A DNA stretch of 50,109 nt, taken from NCBI GenBank assembly GCA_945871105.1, contig CAMBUO010000009.1, positions 1 to 50,109 of the forward strand, in the 5' to 3' direction. This DNA is from an uncultured Clostridia bacterium. GTDB lineage: Bacteria > Bacillota_I > Bacilli_A > RF39 > UBA660. A model generated the notes under the pieces. That model searched no databases. It had not been told where the DNA came from and worked only from the letters and a program-made list of their open reading frames with translations. This document shows positions 38,482 to 48,739 of this stretch, one piece after another. The first letter of the stretch is position 1, and the number at the start of each line of letters is the position of its first letter. The translations under genes were made by a program, and so were the position numbers.

Positions 38482-39444
38482 ATGTTTAATGATATATATA
38501 ATTTAATAAAAGAATTTTCAACAATTGTAATAGCAAGACATGTTGGACCCGATCCTGATGCTATGGCTAGTACGATGGCTTTAAAAGATAGTATTCTTTT
38601 AACGTTTAAAGAAAAAAAAGTTTATAGTGTTGGAAGTGGTAGTAATCGTTTTATCTATTTTGGTCGTCTTGATAAAATAGAAAATCCTGAAGATGCTCTT
38701 TTAATAGTTTTAGATACTCCCGATATAAGAAGAATTGATGGAATTAATTTAGCTGATTATAAAAAAATAATAAAAATAGATCATCATCCTTTTGTTGAAA
38801 CATTTGCGGATATTGAATGTATTAACGATAAAGCTAGTAGTGCATCCGAATTAGTTTTGGATTTAATTAATGAAACACCTTTACTTATGAATAAAGAAGT
38901 AGCATCCAAGTTATATTTAGGAATTGCTAGTGATACTAATCGTTTTATGTTTAATAATTCAACTGGTAATACTTTTAAGAAAGTTGCTGATTTAATTGAA
39001 AAATATAACTTAGAGATAGACAAACTTTATGTTCCTTTATATTTAAGACCAATTAATGAAGTTAGATTAGAAGGTTATATTGGACTTAACTTAAATGTAA
39101 CCGAAAATGGGGTTGGATATATCAAATTAACTAAAGATCTTTTAGATAAATATAATGTTGATGCAGCTGCACCTGGTAATATGGTTAATAATTTTAATTA
39201 TATTAATGAAGTATTAGTTTGGATCTTTTTCACAGAAGATGTTAAAAATGAAAATATAAGAGTATCAGCAAGATCAAGAGGTCCAGTTATTAATACAGCA
39301 TTAGCTAAATACAATGGTGGAGGACATAAGTACGCTAGTGGAGCTAGAATAAAAACAATGGAAGAAATAGATCCAATTATTGAAGATTTAGATTATTTAT
39401 GTAAAAAATATAAAGAAGAATCAGGTGATATAGTTGAAAATTAG
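38482..39444 (+). CDS. DHH/DHHA1 phosphoesterase (NrnA-like)
   Basis: ARHVGPDPDAMAS, VLDTPDIRRID, KIDHHPFVE, SARSRGPVINTALAKYNGGGHKYASGA. Confidence 0.88.
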   Translation: MFNDIYNLIKEFSTIVIARHVGPDPDAMASTMALKDSILLTFKEKKVYSVGSGSNRFIYFGRLDKIENPEDALLIVLDTPDIRRIDGINLADYKKIIKIDHHPFVETFADIECINDKASSASELVLDLINETPLLMNKEVASKLYLGIASDTNRFMFNNSTGNTFKKVADLIEKYNLEIDKLYVPLYLRPINEVRLEGYIGLNLNVTENGVGYIKLTKDLLDKYNVDAAAPGNMVNNFNYINEVLVWIFFTEDVKNENIRVSARSRGPVINTALAKYNGGGHKYASGARIKTMEEIDPIIEDLDYLCKKYKEESGDIVEN

Positions 39445-40027
39445 TAGTTGTTCTTTAGATGCTATTGCTGTTCGCCGTAGTCAATATCCAACTAGTGGTA
39501 AAGCGGAATTCTTGTTAGTTGGGCGTAGTAATGTTGGTAAAAGTAGTTTTATCAATACTATATTAAATCAAAAAAATTTAGCCAGAACTTCTTCACGTCC
39601 AGGTAAAACCCAAACTTTAAACTTTTATCTTGTTAATGATTTGTTTTATTTAGTTGATGTTCCAGGATATGGATATGCATCAGTTAACCATGAACAACAA
39701 AAGAAAATGGGATTAATGATTGAAGAATACATAGAAAAAAGAGAAGAAATGAAACGAGTATTTATGCTTGTTGATTTTCGAATTAAGCCAACGGAAAATG
39801 ATTTATTAATGTATCAATTTTTAAAATATTACAATATCCCAGTAACTTTAGTTTTAACTAAAGCTGATAAAGTTTCTCCATCGAGAAAAGAAAAAAATTT
39901 AAAAGTTATCAAGAATACGATTAATCTAGCTGTTGGCGATGATTTAGTAATTTTTTCAAGTGTTAACAAAACCGGAAGAGAAGATATTTTAAAAATTATT
40001 GAAAATTTAACAATAGAAACTATTTAA
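39434..40027 (+). CDS. ysxC: ribosome biogenesis GTPase YsxC/EngB
   Basis: EFLLVGRSNVGKSSFINTIL, DVPGYGYA, TKADK; TTG start. Confidence 0.95.
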   Translation: MKISSCSLDAIAVRRSQYPTSGKAEFLLVGRSNVGKSSFINTILNQKNLARTSSRPGKTQTLNFYLVNDLFYLVDVPGYGYASVNHEQQKKMGLMIEEYIEKREEMKRVFMLVDFRIKPTENDLLMYQFLKYYNIPVTLVLTKADKVSPSRKEKNLKVIKNTINLAVGDDLVIFSSVNKTGREDILKIIENLTIETI

Positions 40028-40056
40028 TACTTAGTCAAAAAGATTAAGTATTTTTT
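40025..40056 (+). terminator. intrinsic terminator
   Basis: AATACTTA...TAAGTATTTTTT. Confidence 0.65.
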
Positions 40057-40127
40057 AGTTTAATTTAAAATGAATTGACAAAACAATTAATTTATCATAA
40101 AATTATATTGACAATAGGAGGAATATA

Positions 40128-40556
40128 ATGGGAATGGATAAATTTAAAGGTTTTTTTGGGGGAACTTCAGAGGAAGTAAAAGAAAATAATAAAATAAATG
40201 AAGATGAATATTATGAAGTAGATACAAAGACATTTGCTGAAATGTCAGGAACAAGTAAAATGGTTTTATTTGAACCACGTGCTTATTCAGAAAGTCAACA
40301 AATAGCTGATTATTTAAAAAAGAGAAATGCAGTTGTTGTTAATTTAAAAAGAGTAACACCAGATCAAGCAAAGAGAATTGTTGATTTTTTAAGTGGAACT
40401 TTATATGCTATTAATGGAGGATTACAAAAACTAGGAACAGGAATATTTTTATGTACTCCAAATAATATTGATGTAGAAGGATCTATAAGCGATGAAACTA
40501 AAGAAAAAAATATAAAAAAAGATATTAAAAATGAAGAAGAAGAAGCTGATTGGTAG
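40128..40556 (+). CDS. sepF: cell division protein SepF
   Basis: [73 protein letters not shown]. Confidence 0.93.
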   Translation: MGMDKFKGFFGGTSEEVKENNKINEDEYYEVDTKTFAEMSGTSKMVLFEPRAYSESQQIADYLKKRNAVVVNLKRVTPDQAKRIVDFLSGTLYAINGGLQKLGTGIFLCTPNNIDVEGSISDETKEKNIKKDIKNEEEEADW

Positions 40557-40596
40557 TTTCTTTTTTTATTAATTAAAAAAAATTTAAAAAAATGCA

Positions 40597-42092
40597 CAGG
40601 ATAAAAACATGAAATTTTTTTGAAATGCCATTTAAATCCATATATGATAAGGATTTAAATGATTTTTTATTATAAAAATTTGGTTTTACAATTATTGTGT
40701 GATATAGTTATATAAAGGATTGTGATATTATGGCAAAACCAAGTAAAAGAAGATTTAATTTAAAAATAAGAGAAATAAATTTTATAAAAAGAAAATTAGG
40801 AATAAATACGATAGAAGATGTTGATAAATCAGCGATGAAATTATTGAAAGAAAAATTAAAGAAAATAAGCGACAATCGTATGAAGAATAAGACGAAATTC
40901 AAAGTTTGGGATATATTAATATGCTCAATACTTGCTGTATTATTTGGAGCTAATGATTGGGAAGATATACATGATTTTGTAGAGGATCATTATAAATGGT
41001 TAAGAGAATTTTTATTAATGACAGGAGGAATTCCATGTGCAAAAACATATGAAAGAGTATTTACTATAATTTCATCAAATGAATTAGAAAACATATTTAA
41101 TGAATTTCTCTACATATTTAGTATTAAAAATAATACAGATGAAACAGATATTATAAATATAGATGGGAGAGTTAGTCGAGGAAGTTCTAGAAAAGAAACG
41201 ACATACTCACAAGAAATTAAGCCATTAAATGTATTAAGTGCATATTCTAATAAATATGGTATATGTTTAGCAAGTGAAAGAATAGCAGATAAAACAAATG
41301 AAATAACTAAAATACCAGAGATATTAAAGAGATTTAATGTAAAAGGAAATATAATTACATGGGATGCTTTAAATACACAAACAAAAAATATAGAAGCTGT
41401 AATTGACTTAAAAGGTGACTATGTTGTACCAATTAAAGGTAATCAAGGTAATTTTCATAAAGATTTAATTGATTATTTTGATGAAAAAAAACTTGCAGAA
41501 ATAAGAGCAGGAAATACCAATTCAGGATATTTATCTTATGTTGAACAAAGAGGTAGTACAAGTATAATATATGAGTATTTTCAAACATCAGATATTAAAT
41601 GGTATTTAGAACAAAAAAAGTGGAAAGGATTAAAAACATTTGGAGCTGTTAGAAAAACTATTGATGATGGAAAAACAAAAAAGCCAAAGATTGAAATGAG
41701 ATATTATATTTCTAGTTTATTAATTAATATTGAGTTATTTTCCAAATCTATAAGAAATCATTGGTCAGTTGAAAATAAACTTCACTGGCATTTAGATTTT
41801 ACTTTTAAACAAGATAATAACTCTACTACAAATAAAAAAGCATTATTTAATCTAGAATTAGTTAATAAGTTTTGTTTAGGAATTTTTAATAGAATAAAAC
41901 CATTTTTTGATAATATAAGTATAAGAAGAATAAGAAAAATTATTTCTTATAATTTTGAAAAATATTTAGTTAATATTATGTGTTTTTTAGCATTATCTTA
42001 AAAAAGTAAATTTTTATAATAAAAAGTCAGCTAAATCCTTATCACATATGGATTTAACTGACCTCTCAAAAAAATTTCATGTTTTTATCCTG
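40597..42092 (+). mobile_element. ISAs1-family-like insertion sequence, complete
   Basis: ~27-bp perfect terminal inverted repeats CAGGATAAAAACATGAAATTTTTTTGA, 9-bp target duplication AAAAATGCA (40588-40596 / 42093-42101), intact transposase. Confidence 0.9.
40730..42001 (+). CDS. ISAs1-family transposase
   Basis: DILICSILAVLFGANDWEDIHDFVEDHYKWLREFL ... VPIKGNQGNFH ... IRNHWSVENKLHWHLDFTFKQD. Confidence 0.92.
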   Translation: MAKPSKRRFNLKIREINFIKRKLGINTIEDVDKSAMKLLKEKLKKISDNRMKNKTKFKVWDILICSILAVLFGANDWEDIHDFVEDHYKWLREFLLMTGGIPCAKTYERVFTIISSNELENIFNEFLYIFSIKNNTDETDIINIDGRVSRGSSRKETTYSQEIKPLNVLSAYSNKYGICLASERIADKTNEITKIPEILKRFNVKGNIITWDALNTQTKNIEAVIDLKGDYVVPIKGNQGNFHKDLIDYFDEKKLAEIRAGNTNSGYLSYVEQRGSTSIIYEYFQTSDIKWYLEQKKWKGLKTFGAVRKTIDDGKTKKPKIEMRYYISSLLINIELFSKSIRNHWSVENKLHWHLDFTFKQDNNSTTNKKALFNLELVNKFCLGIFNRIKPFFDNISIRRIRKIISYNFEKYLVNIMCFLALS

Positions 42093-42144
42093 AAAAATGC
42101 AAAAAAAGTATTGACATTAATCTCAGGATATGGTAAATTATAAT

Positions 42145-42611
42145 TGCTTGGTAATGATAACAACTTTGATATAATTGTTGACTATAATATTTATTCATTG
42201 GAATATTTATTATATGTATGGACTCAAATATTTATTCTTATAGAATTTATATTGTTAGTCTTGTGTAAGTTAATTGATTTTAACTTATTAGGCTTTTAGG
42301 CCTTTAAGAATAATTGAATTTATTCTTTATAACCTTATATGGTTTTGTGTATTATTGATTTAATACAATTGTGAAAAATAACAATTATGTTGAGGTGTTT
42401 AATTGGTAAGAAAAGTTATATGGAAATATAATCATTATCGCCACCAAGTGAGACAATTGTTTTGAGAGGAGATACTCAAAGATAAGTTAGTTGTAATAAA
42501 CACTGATAATGTTTATTAAATATTAATATTATCTAAAACATAATATTAATTGGTACAACTATTTTCTAAACTCAATTTAAATAGTTTTATCAGAACTATT
42601 TATTTTTTTTG
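42145..42611 (+). ncRNA. candidate structured noncoding RNA or very long leader upstream of sigK
   Basis: no ORF; promoter-like TTGACA(42111)-N17-TAAATT; multiple perfect stems; ends at AAATAGTT-TTATCAG-AACTATTT-A-T8. Confidence 0.45.
42579..42610 (+). terminator. intrinsic terminator upstream of sigK-like gene
   Basis: AAATAGTT-TTATCAG-AACTATTT then T8. Confidence 0.75.
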
Positions 42612-42616
42612 TCTTT

Positions 42617-42646
42617 AAACATATACTTTATTGGTGGTATATGTTT
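42617..42646 (+). promoter_or_regulatory. hairpin enclosing RBS and start codon of sigK-like gene
   Basis: AAACATATAC-tttattggtg-GTATATGTTT; 10-bp stem contains ATG 42641, loop contains GGTG. Confidence 0.6.
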
Positions 42647-43333
42647 TTAAATATAATAAATATTTTAAAAGAATTATTCTTTTTTACAGGTAGTTATTCT
42701 AATAATTTGTTTCCTGATCCTTTATCGAATCAAGAGGAAGAAGAATGTATTTTAAAAATGAAAAATGGAGATAAGGAAGCTAGAAATAAATTAATAGAAC
42801 ATAATTTAAGATTAGTAGCCCATATTGTTAAAAAATTTGAACATGATGCTAATATTCAAGATGATTTAATTAGTATAGGAACAATAGGTTTAATTAAAGG
42901 AATTGATACTTATTCAAATAATAAAAATGTTAAATTAACAACTTACTGTGCTAGATGTATTCAAAATGAAATATTAATGTATTATCGGAGTAATAATAAA
43001 TATAATAAAAATATTTCAATAAATGATAGTATAGGTTATGATAAAGATGGTAATGAAATTACTATTGTTGATATTTTAAAAAGTGATAAACCAGATTTTG
43101 CTCTTGATTTATACCAAAAAGAAAATGTTAAATTATTGAGTGAATATATTAAAGTTTTAAATAGGAGAGAAAAAGAAATTATTACTTATCGATATGGATT
43201 GAATAATAATGATGAATTAACTCAAAAAGAAATTGCTAAAAAATTACATATTTCGAGAAGTTATGTTTCAAGAATAGAAAAAAGAGCGCTAACTAAAATG
43301 TTAAGAGAATTTATTCGTAATAAGAAAAATTAG
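42641..43333 (+). CDS. sigK: RNA polymerase sporulation sigma factor SigK-like
   Basis: NNLFPDPLSNQEEEECILKMKNGDKEARNKLIEHNLRLVAHIVKKFEHDANIQDDLISIGTIGLIKGIDTY ... LHISRSYVSRIEKRALTKM. Confidence 0.85.
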   Translation: MFLNIINILKELFFFTGSYSNNLFPDPLSNQEEEECILKMKNGDKEARNKLIEHNLRLVAHIVKKFEHDANIQDDLISIGTIGLIKGIDTYSNNKNVKLTTYCARCIQNEILMYYRSNNKYNKNISINDSIGYDKDGNEITIVDILKSDKPDFALDLYQKENVKLLSEYIKVLNRREKEIITYRYGLNNNDELTQKEIAKKLHISRSYVSRIEKRALTKMLREFIRNKKN

Positions 43334-43376
43334 TATAATTAAAGTATAATTGTTTATATTATATCTGGAGGAATAT

Positions 43377-43724
43377 ATGTTTGGAAATATAATAGATAAT
43401 GATACTTATATGAAATGTGATATTTATGATTATGATAATAAATATCATATAGAAATAGATTTACCTGGTTTTAAAAGAGAAAATATTAATTTAGAATTTA
43501 ACAGAGGTTATTTAACGGTAATAGCTTCAAAAAAGAATAATACTGATATTGATGAAAAAAACTATATTAAAAGAGAAAGAACTTATGGAATTTATAAAAG
43601 AGAATTTTATGTTGGTAATGTTGATTATAGTAAAATAAATGCTAAATATAAAGATGGAGTCTTATATATAGAAATTAGTAAAAAAGAGAATGATGAAGAT
43701 AAGAAAACTATTGAAATAAAATAA
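43377..43724 (+). CDS. Hsp20/alpha-crystallin family protein
   Basis: KCDIYDYDNKYHIEIDLPGFKRENINLEFNRGYLTVIASKK; RBS ggagga. Confidence 0.9.
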   Translation: MFGNIIDNDTYMKCDIYDYDNKYHIEIDLPGFKRENINLEFNRGYLTVIASKKNNTDIDEKNYIKRERTYGIYKREFYVGNVDYSKINAKYKDGVLYIEISKKENDEDKKTIEIK

Positions 43725-43882
43725 TTTTCTTATCTTTTTTATTTTAAATAAATTACTTTACAAATTAATAAAAATTTAGTATCATATTAATCCGTGATTA
43801 AATAAATTTATTTACATTGTATTTAAAAAATGTTATACTGATAATATATTATAGTAGAAATTAGTACTAATTTGGAGGTTTT

Positions 43883-45991
43883 ATGACTTGGTTATTGGAT
43901 ACTTTGCGTTTTATTGGAATGGTGTTTGTAAGGATGGTTTTTTGGCTTGTTGAACAATTATTACAAACAATTGTAGACTTAGCAAATGCTCCTCTTTTTT
44001 CTGATACAATTATTGATATTTTTTCAAGACGTATATATGTAATTTTAGGGTTAGTAATGGTATTTAAATTAATGATATCATTTATTCAAATACTAATTGA
44101 TCCAGATGCTATGTCTGATAAAGAAAAAGGTGTAGGTAATGTTTTGAAAAGAGTTGTAATTTCTATGGCCTTAATAGTTCTGGTTCCATCTATTTTTAAA
44201 ATGGCTAGAGATGTTCAAGGATATATTCTGCCTATAATTCCTAAGGTTGTATTGGGCATTCAAAGTGATCAAAATATAGATGATCCTGTGTCATCTTCTA
44301 ATATTGGTAGTGTTATGGCATGGTATTCTTTCTTACCTTTTTTTGATTATCAGAATGAAGCTTGTAATGATGGTTCTATTCAAAAATTAGTAGGTGATGA
44401 TACCTCAACTTATGAAATATATTCTGTTAGCACAGCTGCAGATAATATTAATACAAAGGATTCATGTAGTACAAATAATAATAAATATAAATACTATTGT
44501 AATGGGATAGTTATTGTGGTAGGTGCATTTTTATTATATTCATTTGTTCTAATAGCTGTACAAATAGCTATTCGTACCATAAAATTTGGATTATGTGAAT
44601 TAGTTGCACCTATACCAATTGCTAGTTATATTGATCCTAAAACTTCTAAATCAACTTTTGATAAATGGGTACATACTAGTATCAAAGTTTATCTAGATTT
44701 ATTTATTCAATTGATAGCTATTTATTTTGTGGTATTTGTTTTTCAAACTTTTGTATCTAATAAAGGCACCATGGGAGCAATACTTCAAAATGTAGGTAAT
44801 GATACGTGGAGAGCCTCATTAGTAATTTTATTCATAATTATAGGTTTAACTCAATTTATTAAACAATTTCCTAAGTTCTTATCTGATATGCTAGGAATTA
44901 GTAGTGATGGTGAAATTGGTAAGATATTAAAGAGTGCTGCTTTTGCTACTGCAGCGCCATTAGGTGCCACTGTTGGCGCTGCAGGTAATGTTGCTGCGGG
45001 GGTGCTATCCGGAAAGGGTGTGAAAGCATCTTTACGTTCTGGGGCAGCTGGTTTTGCTTCTGGTATGTTTGGAGGAGCTAGGGCAGCTTTAACAGGTAAA
45101 AATGCGAAAGATGTTTTTAATGCGGAAACAAAAAGAGTTTGGAATAGAAGAAATCAACGTGCAGCTGACAATGCAAATGGATTAGGTGGAGTAAAAGGCT
45201 GGGCTACTAGAATGGGTGTTGCCGCTAGAGATTGGGCTAAAATAGATGATGATATAACTTTAAGTGAAACTATTCAAAAATCTATTGATGCTACCCAATC
45301 AGCTGATAAGGCATATAAGGCTACAATAACTGATAAAATGGGAAAAAATGCATCTAATCTTACTTGGAATAGCATGACTACTGGTGGATCTAAGAATATA
45401 AAAAAAATACAGAAATTATTGAGCGATAATAGTACTATAGTTGGAACTGATTCCTATCTGAATGACATTTATACTGCATTGAATAAGACTGGAAGTGATT
45501 TTGGTAAAAAAAGTGATGGTACATATTTAACATATGGTGATTTATCCGCTATTCGTGCCTCTGCTCATAATTTAGGTTTATCTGAATTAGAAGCTCAATT
45601 AGGCGCTAATGGTGATTTATTCCTAGCATTGCAAAAAGAAATGCAAAATGATGGTAGAAAAGGACGAATTTTGAATGCTTCAGGTAGTAGATCAGAAATT
45701 AATGATGATCCAGAAGTACAGCGTAAACTTAAGAATATCACTCAAACGATTGCTGCAAATTATGCTAATATAGGATTAACATCATATGAATATAAAGATG
45801 CTAGTGGTAATAAAGTCACTGTGGAATTAAATACTGTTGAAGATTGGAGAAGAGCATTTGAAGAACATCCATCAGAGATTAATAACGCTTTAGATATGAG
45901 GGCAGGAGATATTAGTGACAAAATGGCTGATTCTCTAACAGCAGCTGCACGTGCTTCAAATCAACGACATAAAAATGATAATAATAACTGA
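43883..45991 (+). CDS. VirB6/TrbL-like conjugation membrane protein
   Basis: multiple TM helices in N-terminal half, Ala/Gly-rich segment, hydrophilic C-terminus; directly upstream of PrgI and VirB4 homologues. Confidence 0.7.
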   Translation: MTWLLDTLRFIGMVFVRMVFWLVEQLLQTIVDLANAPLFSDTIIDIFSRRIYVILGLVMVFKLMISFIQILIDPDAMSDKEKGVGNVLKRVVISMALIVLVPSIFKMARDVQGYILPIIPKVVLGIQSDQNIDDPVSSSNIGSVMAWYSFLPFFDYQNEACNDGSIQKLVGDDTSTYEIYSVSTAADNINTKDSCSTNNNKYKYYCNGIVIVVGAFLLYSFVLIAVQIAIRTIKFGLCELVAPIPIASYIDPKTSKSTFDKWVHTSIKVYLDLFIQLIAIYFVVFVFQTFVSNKGTMGAILQNVGNDTWRASLVILFIIIGLTQFIKQFPKFLSDMLGISSDGEIGKILKSAAFATAAPLGATVGAAGNVAAGVLSGKGVKASLRSGAAGFASGMFGGARAALTGKNAKDVFNAETKRVWNRRNQRAADNANGLGGVKGWATRMGVAARDWAKIDDDITLSETIQKSIDATQSADKAYKATITDKMGKNASNLTWNSMTTGGSKNIKKIQKLLSDNSTIVGTDSYLNDIYTALNKTGSDFGKKSDGTYLTYGDLSAIRASAHNLGLSELEAQLGANGDLFLALQKEMQNDGRKGRILNASGSRSEINDDPEVQRKLKNITQTIAANYANIGLTSYEYKDASGNKVTVELNTVEDWRRAFEEHPSEINNALDMRAGDISDKMADSLTAAARASNQRHKNDNNN

Positions 45992-46017
45992 AAATAATTA
46001 AAAGGAGTGTGATATAA

Positions 46018-46347
46018 GTGAATGGAAATCAATATTTAATACCTGCTAATACGAAAAAGGGGCAACTTTGGTTTGGTATATTTATGCCAGTTGATGCTTT
46101 GATATTTGGAATAGGTGTGGGAATAACTTTACTTGCTTTAGTAATATTATCAGTTGTTGGGGTACTTGATAATATTACTTCAATCTTGGCTTTATTACCG
46201 GGTTTGACGGCTGTGTTCTTAGTTTTCCCTTTTCCTAATTATCATAATATCAGGACAGCTATAGGAGAATTAATTGCTTTCTATACTAATAGACAAAGAT
46301 ATGAATGGAGAGGATGGTGTGCAAGTTATGAATTCAAAGATAAATAA
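46018..46347 (+). CDS. PrgI-family T4SS membrane protein
   Basis: two TM segments and YNRYEWRGW-like end (TNRQRYEWRGWCASYEFKDK). Confidence 0.75.
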   Translation: MNGNQYLIPANTKKGQLWFGIFMPVDALIFGIGVGITLLALVILSVVGVLDNITSILALLPGLTAVFLVFPFPNYHNIRTAIGELIAFYTNRQRYEWRGWCASYEFKDK

Positions 46348-46927
46348 TAACCCTGTACCAAATAAAAATACTAGTCAAGCTAAGAAAGTTACATCACCAT
46401 ATACTGAGGATTGGATTAATGTTAAAGCTATTAAAAATGGAGTGATCTTATTACCTAATCGTGAAATGGTAACAGGTGTGAAAATTACGCCTAAGAATAT
46501 ATTTATTCTTGATTCTTTACAACAAGAAGGTATTTTAAATGCTATGAAAAACTTTTATAATTTATTAACTTTTGAATTTTGGATGATTGCTGCTGATAGA
46601 CCGGTTGATATATCTGTTTATCAGTCTCAACTTCAAATTATGCTTCAAAATGCTACTAATCCTGCTCAAATTAAAATAATTGCTCAAGATATTGAAAAAG
46701 CTAATATGTTTATCAATAATCAAGTTGTTGATACTGAATATTACATTTTATTTAAAGAAAAAAATCAAGAAGAAATTAATCGTAAAATTAGGTTAATTAT
46801 TAATGGTCTTGCTAATTGTGGACTTAATTCTAGTCAAACTTCTAATGATGATTTAAGAACTATTTTGGATAATTTCTTAAATGGTGGGGTCAGAACTGAT
46901 TTTGGAACGGTGGTGTTAGAACAATGA
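46328..46927 (+). CDS. T4SS-associated protein of unknown function
   Basis: overlapping gene between prgI and virB4; MNSKINNNPVPNKNTSQAKKVTSPYTEDWINVKAIKNGVILLPNREMVTGVKI. Confidence 0.6.
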   Translation: MNSKINNNPVPNKNTSQAKKVTSPYTEDWINVKAIKNGVILLPNREMVTGVKITPKNIFILDSLQQEGILNAMKNFYNLLTFEFWMIAADRPVDISVYQSQLQIMLQNATNPAQIKIIAQDIEKANMFINNQVVDTEYYILFKEKNQEEINRKIRLIINGLANCGLNSSQTSNDDLRTILDNFLNGGVRTDFGTVVLEQ

Positions 46928-48711
46928 GTTTATTTAAAAGTGCAATTGCTCCTAAGGGATTACAGTTTAACCCAAGTGATTTTATGGTTAGTGATAAATA
47001 TGCAACTATTTTAACAGTTGTCTCTTATCCTAAATTTATTACCCCTGGTTATTTAGCCGATTTAACTAATATTCCAGGTATTAAAGTGGTTATTAAACAT
47101 ATTCCTGTTCCTTTTTCTTTAATGCAAAAGATGATTAATAAACAAATTGCTGATTATAAACAACGTTATCAAGATGAAAAAGATCGAACTATGCAAGAAA
47201 GATTACGTCAAGAATATGAATCACTTGAATATTTTGTTTCTATGTTAGCAGCTAATCAATCAACTATTTTTGATTTTCAAATGCATATTATGATTACTGC
47301 TAATTCTAAAGAAGAATTAGATTTAAAGAAAAATAATGTCAAGAACTTTTTATCTTCTTTAGAACTTCGTGCTGTAACTCTTCGCTTTGAACAAGAAACT
47401 ATATTTAAATCAATGTTACCTATTTTTCCTAAACAAAAGGTTGAACAAAGAATAGGAACGATTATTCCATCAGTAACAGTTGCAGGAATGTATCCTTTTG
47501 TTTTTGATTCTATAAAAGATCCAGGATTATCTAACTTAATAGGAGTAGATTTTTCTGGGGGGGTAGTTTTATTTAATCAATTTTTATATAAATATCGTAA
47601 AGAAACAAATCGTAATAATGCTAATATGATTATCCTTGGTGGATCCGGTTCAGGTAAATCAACAGCTGCTAAGTTATTGCTTCGTGGTCATATTCGTAAT
47701 GGTTGTCAAATTGTTGCCATTGATCCAGAAAATGAACTTGAAGATATGACTAGATTATATGGTGGAGATGTTGTTGATCTTGGTAAAGGTGGAGCTTATG
47801 GTATGATTAATCCTTTAGAGGTAATATTAGATGCTGATGAAGAAGATATTAAACAAGGTTTAGGTCATACAGTTTTAACTAGAACTTTACAATTTTTAAA
47901 AGCTTTTATGCGTTATTATTATCCTGATATTGAAGATGATGTTTTAACTTTATTTAGTGAAATTGTCCAAGATACATATCATCGTTTTGAAATAAATTTT
48001 GAAAGTGATTTCACTATGAAAAGTAGTACTGATTATCCAACTTTTTCTGACGTGTATGCAACTATTAAAGGACGTTTAACAGCCATGACTGAAAAAACTC
48101 ATGAACGTGATGTAATGGAAAGATTGGAACTTAAAGTTAGACCGTTTGTTAGGGAACTTAGTTATTATTTTAATGGTCCAACTACAATTAGAAAAGATAG
48201 TAATTATATTGTCTTCAATATTAAAGAATTAATGAATCAAGATTCCAATATTAAAAATGCTTTATTCTTTAATATTTTAAAATTTGCTTGGGGATTATGC
48301 TTAGATCGTACTCGTGATACTATTTTAATGGTTGATGAAGCTCATGTTTTATTAGCTGGTAAGAATGTCTTAGGTGCTGATTTCTTAGCTAACGTCCAAA
48401 GAAGAAGTCGTAAATATAACACAGGAACAATTATAATCACTCAACAGCCAACTGATTTCTCTGATCCAGATGTAATTGTTCAAGGAAAAGCTATATTTGA
48501 TAATGCATCTTATTATATGATTATGCAACTTAGAAAACAAGCTGTCGAAGATTTATCACATTTAGTTGATTTAAATGAAAATGAAATAGAAAGCATTAAA
48601 CGTTATTCCCAAGGACAAGCACTATTTGTTTGTGGATCAAGAAGAATGCAAATAGATGTTGTTGTAACTGAAGATGAGCTTGAATCATTTGGTTCAGGTG
48701 GCGGATTATAA
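46924..48711 (+). CDS. VirB4/TraE-family T4SS ATPase
   Basis: NMIILGGSGSGKSTAAKLLL Walker A, AIDPENELEDM, LMVDEAHVLL Walker B, NTGTIIITQQPTDF. Confidence 0.93.
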   Translation: MSLFKSAIAPKGLQFNPSDFMVSDKYATILTVVSYPKFITPGYLADLTNIPGIKVVIKHIPVPFSLMQKMINKQIADYKQRYQDEKDRTMQERLRQEYESLEYFVSMLAANQSTIFDFQMHIMITANSKEELDLKKNNVKNFLSSLELRAVTLRFEQETIFKSMLPIFPKQKVEQRIGTIIPSVTVAGMYPFVFDSIKDPGLSNLIGVDFSGGVVLFNQFLYKYRKETNRNNANMIILGGSGSGKSTAAKLLLRGHIRNGCQIVAIDPENELEDMTRLYGGDVVDLGKGGAYGMINPLEVILDADEEDIKQGLGHTVLTRTLQFLKAFMRYYYPDIEDDVLTLFSEIVQDTYHRFEINFESDFTMKSSTDYPTFSDVYATIKGRLTAMTEKTHERDVMERLELKVRPFVRELSYYFNGPTTIRKDSNYIVFNIKELMNQDSNIKNALFFNILKFAWGLCLDRTRDTILMVDEAHVLLAGKNVLGADFLANVQRRSRKYNTGTIIITQQPTDFSDPDVIVQGKAIFDNASYYMIMQLRKQAVEDLSHLVDLNENEIESIKRYSQGQALFVCGSRRMQIDVVVTEDELESFGSGGGL

Positions 48712-48739
48712 GATTTAGTAGTAAAGGAAGGTGAGTCGT

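Noticed and set aside
39434-39490. 'GCTGTTCGCC' in ysxC matching part of the candidate variable region (GCTGTTCGCCCAGTC) as a possible template repeat
   Set aside because: Only ~10 nt of identity within a conserved GTPase gene; too short and in coding context
42145-42611. Assignment as RNase P RNA or tmRNA
   Set aside because: No RNase P conserved core (GAGGAAAGTCC/ACAGAA) and no tmRNA tRNA-like ends; left as unknown candidate
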